Part shown: positions 58,201-64,000 of the stretch, in pieces | Layout of the letters: each line of letters opens with the position of its first letter | Position numbering within the stretch: position 1 is the first letter of the stretch | NCBI GenBank assembly: GCA_016647705.1 | Contig: CM028326.1 | Span: 23,947,901 to 24,011,900, forward strand | Reading direction: 5' to 3' | DNA length: 64,000 nt | Source: Eucommia ulmoides | Lineage: Eukaryota; Streptophyta; Magnoliopsida; Garryales; Eucommiaceae | Translations under genes and position numbers: made by a program | Notes under the pieces: generated by a model | Told to the model about the DNA's origin: nothing | Database searches by the model: none | The model's input: only the letters and a program-made list of their open reading frames with translations

Positions 58201-58553
58201 AATGATATTAAAATAAACAACAAATGAGTTAAGAAGAAAATGAGGTGAAGATTGATAATTTTTCAGAAGAATGAGTTATATTTATAAAAAATATTTTTTG
58301 CAGTAAAATCTGGTTGTTAAATTTAGCGGAAAAATTTGGCAGTGAAATTTAGATTTGACGGTATAATTTAAATTTGACGGTAAAATTAATTTATTGGATG
58401 AAAATTTGAATAAAATATAAATAAAAATTAAATTAATAGATGAAAAATGGTTAAATGGGTTGAAATGAATTCTTAATTTTGGATTGACAAATTACTATTT
58501 CAATAACCATTTATAATTTGACTATCGTAAATGATTTTGCATTGGAGTTGCTC

Positions 58554-58797
58554 TATGTCAAATACCCAAAAAAAAAAATAACAATAATAATAATAATAAA
58601 AAATAAAAAATGATGACGTACTAGAAGTAGAAGATCATAGCTCAAATTTCTCACCACATGTCGGCTGTTGAAGAAGCAGCAGGAGAGGAGAGAGTACCGC
58701 GTTGTGTAAAATTGTCTCCCCCATCGAAACCCTTTTTAGCTTCTCCTTTCAAACTACGATCTCCTGCATGAATCTTGATCTCTAGATTGAGAGAAAG
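58554..58797 (+). promoter_or_regulatory. Promoter and 5' leader of the DUF1068 gene
   Basis: An A-rich (AATAAT)n-like stretch at 58,575-58,610 adjoins the Harbinger element; the leader from about 58,640 is mixed in composition and rich in AGAGGAGAG/CTCC. Only about 240 bp separates the dead transposon from the ATG. Confidence 0.4.
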
Positions 58798-61192
58798 ATG
58801 GCAATGAATCAAGCGGGACCGTGTAGCCCGAGCGTACTCAAGGCAGCTCTGGTTCTGATGGCACTCTGCCTGGCCGGATACATACTGGGCCCACCTTTAT
58901 ACTGGCACCTGGTGGAGGGTTTAGCCGCCGTCAGCCGCTCTTCTTCGTCCTCCGCCTCTTGTCCGCCTTGTGCCTGCGATTGCTCTTCCCAACCTCTCCT
59001 CTCCATTCCCCAAGGTATCACTATTCACTCTCCTAGATTATTAGATCTGATTAGATTTCTTCAATGGATGCTCGTAATTTAGCGTTTTCTCGATCTGGCA
59101 ACGAATATTTGCATCAAAATGTTGTGATTGGCTAAATTATTATCGTGATTTTAGTTTTCTACAGCCAATCACTTAACAGCTCTTTGTTATGTGCAAAACT
59201 CTAGTTCTATTTGGAAATTCATGGCCGTCCGTTCAATCTGCTTGTGTTGCTGGATCTCATTTTCCCTATTGGTTTAGGGAATGTTTTGTTCTCAATCTGA
59301 GGACTTTCTCTGTCAATCTGTTTCTTTTTTGGATATGCTTCCTTTTTGGGGAGGAAAGCTGATTGAGCTGAAAACAATTTTGACTGAGAAACATCAATCA
59401 GGCTTGATCTTCGAACATAATCTGTTAATCTTTATGAAGATCCGGCCTTGATAATCTTTTTCTTAGGGGGTCGTAATTAGGTAGTTAAGGCCCTGTTTGG
59501 TTACTGTTTTTGTTCCCTGATTTCTGTTCTCGCTCCCATAATTTTGGAATTAATGTAGAGAAATGCGTTTAGTAACACGCATCTGTTCCCAAATTTGTGG
59601 AAATATTTTGGAAGTATTTTGTGAATTCCTTAAGAATCTGAAAAACATACAAATGTTGATTCCTATTCACTTCCACAAAATATTCCCACCACTGTCCCGC
59701 CATCCACCACCCCCCCTCCGACCACCATACAGTTAAAGAAAAAAAGAATAAATATTGCAACCAAACCCGTTTCTTGTTTTTGTTCTCAAAATTAAAAGAA
59801 ACAATTTCAGGACAATGGTCATTACCAAACATGTTTTTATTCCAGTAATTCTTCATAACGAGAACATAATTCTCATCCCCAGTTTATTGGAAGTAGAAAT
59901 AGAAAAACAGAAACGCAAACCAAACGCCACCTAAGTAAACATACATTGGTGGACAAGGGCATTATATTATAAAAGGATTGGAAGTGACTTGGTGAAAGAA
60001 CTTATTTGAAATTCATCATCCTTGGATTTTATAGTAGATTTTTTCCTTCTAAACTTGCTCTTTAAGGTTCCATTTGATGCTATTTTTCATTAGGCCTTGT
60101 TTGGTTACTGTTTTCGTTCTCTGATTCTTGTTCCCGCTCCCGAAATTTTGGGATTAACGTACAAAAATGCATTTGGTAAACACATTTCTGTTCCCAAAAT
60201 TTTGAGATTAATTTGGGACTATTTCCTGAATTCTTAAGGAATTTGAGAAACAAAAAAATGTTGATTCCTATTTACTCCTCCTATAAAAACTATTCCCACT
60301 AAGAATCTGCCAGCCGCCGCCACCACCACCATGCTGGCTACCATACATTTAAAGAAAAGGAAAAAAAGACCAAATGTTGCAACCAAACGTGTTTCTTGTT
60401 TCTGTTCTCATAAATTATTAGAAATAATTTCAGGATAATGGCCGTTACCAAACACATTTCTATTTCTGGAATACTCCAGATAAAAACCAGAATTCCCATC
60501 CTATTCCATCTCAGTTTATGGAAGTAGAAACAGAAAAACAGGTACAACGAAACGCCACCAACGTGACTGGGTGAAAGAACTTATTTGAAATCCATCATCC
60601 TTGGATGTTATAGTAGAACTCATTTTTATCTGATCATGTACTAGTGGTACTTATTAATATTAGCTGATCTGTTGAACAAACTTGTTCTTACTTGGGTCTT
60701 TTTTTTTTTTTTTTTTGTTTTCATATTTCTTGCAGGACTAAGCAACACTTCGTTCGCAGGTTAGTATTGTATATATAATTAATCTTTTGTTCTTAATTTC
60801 TTGGTAGTATTCCTTTAATCGGTCATCATCATCATCATACAGATTGCGCGAAGCATGATCCCGAAGTGAGTGAAGACACAGAAAAGAATTTTGCCGAACT
60901 CTTGTCAGACGAATTGAAACTGAAGGAAACCGAAGCGTTGGAAAATCAGCAGCGTGCTGACAAGGCACTGCTGGAGGCGAAGAAGATGACGTCCCAATAT
61001 ATAAAGGAAGCGGACAAATGCAATTCGGGAATGGAGACTTGCGAAGAGGCCAGAGAGAGAGCGGAAGCAGTCCTTATGGCACAGAAGAAACTGACGGCAA
61101 CATGGGAAATGAGGGCTCGTCAAAGAGGATGGAAAGAAGGGGGGACAGCCAAACCTCGTACCGACTCGCAGGGTCGTGTACAGGCAGTGTAA
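58798..61192 (+). CDS. DUF1068 (ELMO/NKS1-type) Golgi membrane protein, three exons
   Basis: Exons 58798-59014, 60736-60759 (only 24 nt) and 60843-61192 join in phase to 196 aa. Residues 1-12 are cytosolic, about 14-37 form one membrane span (LKAALVLMALCLAGYILGPP), followed by a Ser-rich linker, a CPPCACDC cluster (55-62), the motif QPLLSIPQGLSNTSF and a long charged coiled-coil (about 90-175) with the family signature DKCNSGMETCEEARERAEAV and WEMRARQRGWKEG. Arabidopsis members (ELMO1 At2g32580, NKS1/ELMO4 At4g30996; names from memory) are Golgi proteins needed for pectin synthesis and cell adhesion, thought to scaffold pectin enzymes. The length fits a normal member. No damage is seen. Intron 1 (1.7 kb) holds two MITEs of one family. 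A second in-frame ATG two codons on would hardly change the protein. Confidence 0.92.
59489..59931 (+). mobile_element. Tourist-like MITE, copy 3 (443 bp) in intron 1 of the DUF1068 gene
   Basis: Begins GGCCCTGTTTGGTTACTG, ends AAACCAAACGCCACC; TAA flanks both sides (59,486-59,488 and 59,932-59,934), the Tourist/PIF target size. The best-preserved copy of the family in this window. Confidence 0.85.
60093..60559 (+). mobile_element. Tourist-like MITE, copy 4 (467 bp) in the same intron
   Basis: Begins GGCCTTGTTTGGTTACTG, ends ACGAAACGCCACC, and parallels copy 3 throughout (GTTGATTCCTATTTACTCC, CCAAACGTGTTTCTTGTTTC). Flanking triplets no longer match. Same orientation as copy 3, 162 bp away. 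Confidence 0.82.
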
Positions 61193-61421
61193 GGATGGCA
61201 ATTTCTTGTTAGTATTATTACATATTTGTTGTCTGTGATCGGTGTGTGGTCTTAAAAGCTCAAAAGTGGGCTTGTCTCGAGGCTTTTGATTTTGATCAAC
61301 TGGTATAGGTTAGCAATTATAGTTCCCACTCCATTGAATGTAGAGGCTGTGTAATCAGTTGAAACTCATTTTTGTTGGCAAATATGATGAATGTTGGCGT
61401 CTCTATTCTACTAATTGAATA
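61193..61421 (+). other. 3' region of the DUF1068 gene
   Basis: Downstream of the stop. TTGTTAGTATTATTACATAT and T-rich stretches fit a 3' untranslated region; the cleavage site is not determined. Confidence 0.45.
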
Positions 61422-61712
61422 TATGACCAAATATTAAAGGGGAAATTACACTTTTTTGAGTTTTGACCCTCTTATGTTTGGTCATTTTTTATTGAAAAAT
61501 GCACTTTGGTCCTTTAAGTTAGGAATCGGTGTTTAAATGGACCGTAGCTAGCACATATGGTCCTTATGACCAAATATTAAACGGGAAATTACACTTTTGA
61601 CTCTCTAAGTTTGTTCACATTTTTATGCAAAAAATGAACTTTTGGTCTTTAAGTTAGGAATCGGCGTTTAAATGGACCATGAGATCTCGTAGCTAGCACA
61701 TATGGTCCTTGA
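61422..61712. repeat. Tandem duplication of about 146 bp
   Basis: ATGACCAAATATTAAAGGGG (61,422) and TGACCAAATATTAAACGGG (61,569) begin two copies, both continuing with TTTAAGTTAGGAATCGG, GTTTAAATGGACC and GTAGCTAGCACATATGGTCC. The second has a short insertion GAGATCTC. Confidence 0.88.
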
Positions 61713-63092
61713 AGTTTTGATTTGGTTTCAATTTGGTTCAATCACGCTTTTTTTTTTTTTTTTTTTTTTTAAGTATTTCCTACCCTTCCTTTGCACATAG
61801 ATAAAACCTTTAAAGAATTAAAATATAGCAAAATGAAAAAACTTGGTTCCCTTGAAGCAATGGTTTTCTTTTAATGGTATTTCGTCGAGTCCATGAATGG
61901 ATCCCGACTACTCAAACGTCATTTGTATCCTTATGATATCTCACTAGATCTACGAAGCGATTGAGACTAAATACAAAGGAGAAATGTTCTAAGTGTGAGA
62001 ACTTATCATGGGTAAAAAAAAATGATGAATACTTGGTGTTGGGATTGGAGTCTTTTGCGATTCTTCTGGCTCCTTTTTTTTATTATTATTTTTTCGTATG
62101 GATGAAATATTTTAGGCTTTGGTGGAGGAGTTTTAAGGGAGTTTAGGGTTGAAGAAAACATACCAGAATTTCGAAGGATAAGATAAAGAGTGTGTGTTGA
62201 AATGGGAGATAGGGGTCGCCTATTTATAGGCAACCCATATTATGCATATCTTCTTTTAATTTTAACCATGGATGGAACTAACCACTAGGAAGGACAAGTT
62301 TGACTTGTTTTGGAGTATAAATGGGGAATCAAAAATTGATTTGGGGTTGAAAATGAAAAACAAAAAAAAAAATCGATTTAGTCCCTGAAACTATTGAATT
62401 TCAAGAATGAGAATTAATAAATCAAAATTATAAATTTAAATCATACAACATTTTATTTGTGATTAATAATATCACTTTATCTCTAAATTGTCTAATGGAT
62501 TCAACCAAAAACACATTTCTAAAATGCGAACGAAACCTTTGGTCTAAACCTTTTAATAGTTTAAACTATACAACATTTTAATAGTCTCTGGTTTGGATCA
62601 TGGGATTGGTCCGAACCTTGGAGAAATGATGGACGAAATGCTTGTAGAGGTTCGATAGCTCCCGGCCAAAGTCTTGAACTAGAGAAAATGTCTCGCTGTC
62701 AACTTTTTCAACTGAGCTCAACTTTGGGGGCTTATATGAACTTGCAAAACAACATGAAATACAGATCAACACACATAAAGAAAAATTCCAAAATAAGAGT
62801 GTGAGAAGAAGGGGCTTGGGATGTACGAGGTGCTATACACTATCGCGGAACAAGGATTGCATTATGCTCATCGTTCAGACACTCCCAATCCCCACCGAGC
62901 AAAAACTACTTTATTTTGCACCTTTTATTATTATGAGGGTATTTCAAGATCAACTTAACCCTGCCAAGTTGGGTTTGAAAATAGAACCAACTCGAATTTG
63001 GAGCCGAATTTTTCGCTAGATGGAAAAGTGACAAAAAAAATGATAGATTGGCGTAATGTTGTAGGCCCGACACAACACAAAAAACCCTACCA
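61713..63092. other. Unassigned DNA
   Basis: Poly-T at 61,749-61,770. 62,005-62,235 and 62,578-62,772 have short frames without family features. Composition and phrasing look like an old LTR element or its flank, but I cannot prove it. Confidence 0.35.
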
Positions 63093-63350
63093 TCATCTTC
63101 TAGGCGTTAGGGTCCAGGAAAGAAGGGTTGATGTTGAACCGAGGCAAGATCTCTCTAATGAAGACGGGTAGAGGAAAGTGAGCCCCCCAACCATAGCGCC
63201 TTCATAAAAGGCGATCTTACTTGGGTTTCGATCACAAGGTTGATGTTGAACTTCCATAGGAAGAGTCATCTCCAAGGAACTCAGGATATAATAGTTTCTA
63301 TAGAAGGAAACTAGGTCGACCTTGACTATTCGGGATGCGTAGTCCTCCAT
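63093..63350 (-). pseudogene. Gypsy-type transposon protein remnant (Transposase_28-like)
   Basis: On the minus strand one frame gives KIAFYEGAMVGGLTF; after a frameshift at about 63,170 the next gives LPVFIREILPRFNINPSFLD, then PNA, stop, KMMVG. Together they match the FYExAxxxGLxxPxxPxxxExLxxxxxxPxQLxPNAW pattern of the putative gypsy-type transposon proteins (Pfam family Transposase_28, from memory). A TAG replaces the expected Trp. It is a broken piece of a larger retroelement. Confidence 0.55.
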
Positions 63351-64000
63351 GGAATCTTACTAGCGCTCTAGTTGAGGAGGCACAATAGTAGTAGGTGATG
63401 AGATATCTCACTCCAAGCTAAAGGCTCAAATGCCTCACTTCGAGCTGAAGGCCCGACCACCGTGGTGGGATCAGGCCTAAAGGAAGGCCTAACACCATCG
63501 CTGGCTCAAGAGCCGGAATTGGTTGCACCAGATAACTTGGCCACCTTCTCAGGGTCAAGGTTAAGCCAATGGGCATGGAACGGGATCCACATTTCTTTCT
63601 GGGTATCGCCAAAGATGACAGTCAAAGTAAAAAAGAAAAAAATAAAGGGTAGCAACGAAAACTGCTAAAAAGAACAACGAAAAGAGAAGGAAGAAAAGAT
63701 AAATCTCCAAAATCCCAAACGACAAGAAAAAATAAAGGGAATACAAAGAAGAGAAAATTGGACAGAGCAAAAATGCAAAATCTTATCGGAACTAGAGAAG
63801 AGTTGTTGTCGGTATACTAAACCAATCAACGAAAAATTTAAGGGATCTCTTGGAGTAAAATGCAAGAAAGCTCATGAATCGTTAAAGGGTCCCAATGAGG
63901 GGGTCCTTCTGTTAAATACCAAGATTTACTTGGCAGATGAATGTTTGTCGCCACTGTGCAAGTCAAAGGACGCCTGCAATCCAATCATGCCATACATTAA
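63351..64000. other. Probable 5' part of the same remnant, unassigned
   Basis: Minus-strand frames at 63,418-63,612 and 63,561-63,770 have no clear domain. The window ends within this repeat, so its other parts may lie beyond 64,000. Confidence 0.35.

Larger units (their letters stand above)
55335..58553. mobile_element. PIF/Harbinger DNA transposon, inactive, 3.2 kb
   Basis: Ends are GAGCAACTCCAACGCATGAG and, reversed, GAGCAACTCCAATGCAAAAT. Flanking triplets are TAA and TAT, a once-matching three-base target site. It carries the two genes typical of the superfamily in opposite orientations: a Myb/SANT-like accessory protein on plus (56,340-57,340) and a DDE transposase on minus (57,597-58,200). 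Both are broken. 55,860-56,150 is a block of about 60-bp repeats (GGGTTGGGTATTTATAATTA). Its terminal repeat is shared with the MITE at 20,647-21,131. Confidence 0.88.

Noticed and set aside
1-64000. tRNA, rRNA, organelle insertions or endogenous viral sequences
   Set aside because: I saw no cloverleaf with a conserved T-loop, no rRNA segment, no organelle gene and no viral coat or polymerase frame by reading; a tRNAscan or profile search could still find a small one.

Overview
The window reads as nuclear DNA of a flowering plant, probably a dicot. Three intact plant genes with GT-AG introns sit in a sea of plant-type mobile DNA: LTR elements with Met-tRNA-type primer sites, Mutator-like elements, PIF/Harbinger and Tourist-like elements, plus microsatellites and a satellite. 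I see no operons, rRNA, tRNA or CRISPR arrays. The species cannot be named from the sequence.

Layout. 1-4,760: unassigned AT-rich DNA and a decayed Copia retrotransposon on the minus strand (gag/protease start, 5' untranslated region with local repeats, primer site, one LTR). 4,985-10,850: a 5.9 kb satellite of about 180-bp monomers. 10,850-14,250: decayed repeats with a perfect 70-bp palindrome. 14,257-16,197: a 1.94 kb fold-back Mutator-like element that ends 278 bp before the first gene. 16,475-22,108 (+): a nine-exon CNOT9/Rcd1-like gene (306 aa), convergent with 22,589-25,301 (-): a three-exon gene for a zinc-ribbon, DUF7815-type protein (456 aa). 25,590-30,900: a truncated Gypsy element, a Copia gag remnant, a 722-bp Mutator-like element and an LTR-like fragment. 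31,685-39,646: a region bounded by matching inverted ends, carrying a chloroplast outer-envelope OEP7-like frame and a possible acyltransferase fragment. 39,650-45,170: an array of about 110-bp units split by a 2.7 kb solo LTR. 45,175-52,446: a complete LTR pair on the minus strand with no polymerase, itself holding a 2.2 kb solo LTR. 52,450-55,330: a chimeric frame with a piece of an NPF/NRT1 transporter. 55,335-58,553: a dead PIF/Harbinger element with both of its genes recognisable. 58,798-61,192 (+): a three-exon DUF1068/ELMO-type Golgi membrane protein gene (196 aa). 61,200-64,000: repeats and a gypsy-type transposon protein remnant.

How it fits together. The three host genes do not form a pathway: one is a subunit of the CCR4-NOT mRNA deadenylation complex, one a zinc-ribbon protein of unknown role, one a pectin/cell-adhesion Golgi protein. 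Their interest is positional. From memory, Arabidopsis keeps an Rcd1-like gene (At2g32550) close to a DUF1068 gene (At2g32580), so this may be an old neighbourhood stretched to about 36 kb by nested insertions. Several insertions are datable in relative order from target-site duplications readable in the sequence. I found no clear new molecular system. The strongest unusual objects are the fold-back element next to the CNOT9-like promoter, the perfect palindrome, the 180-bp satellite, and three captured host-gene fragments.
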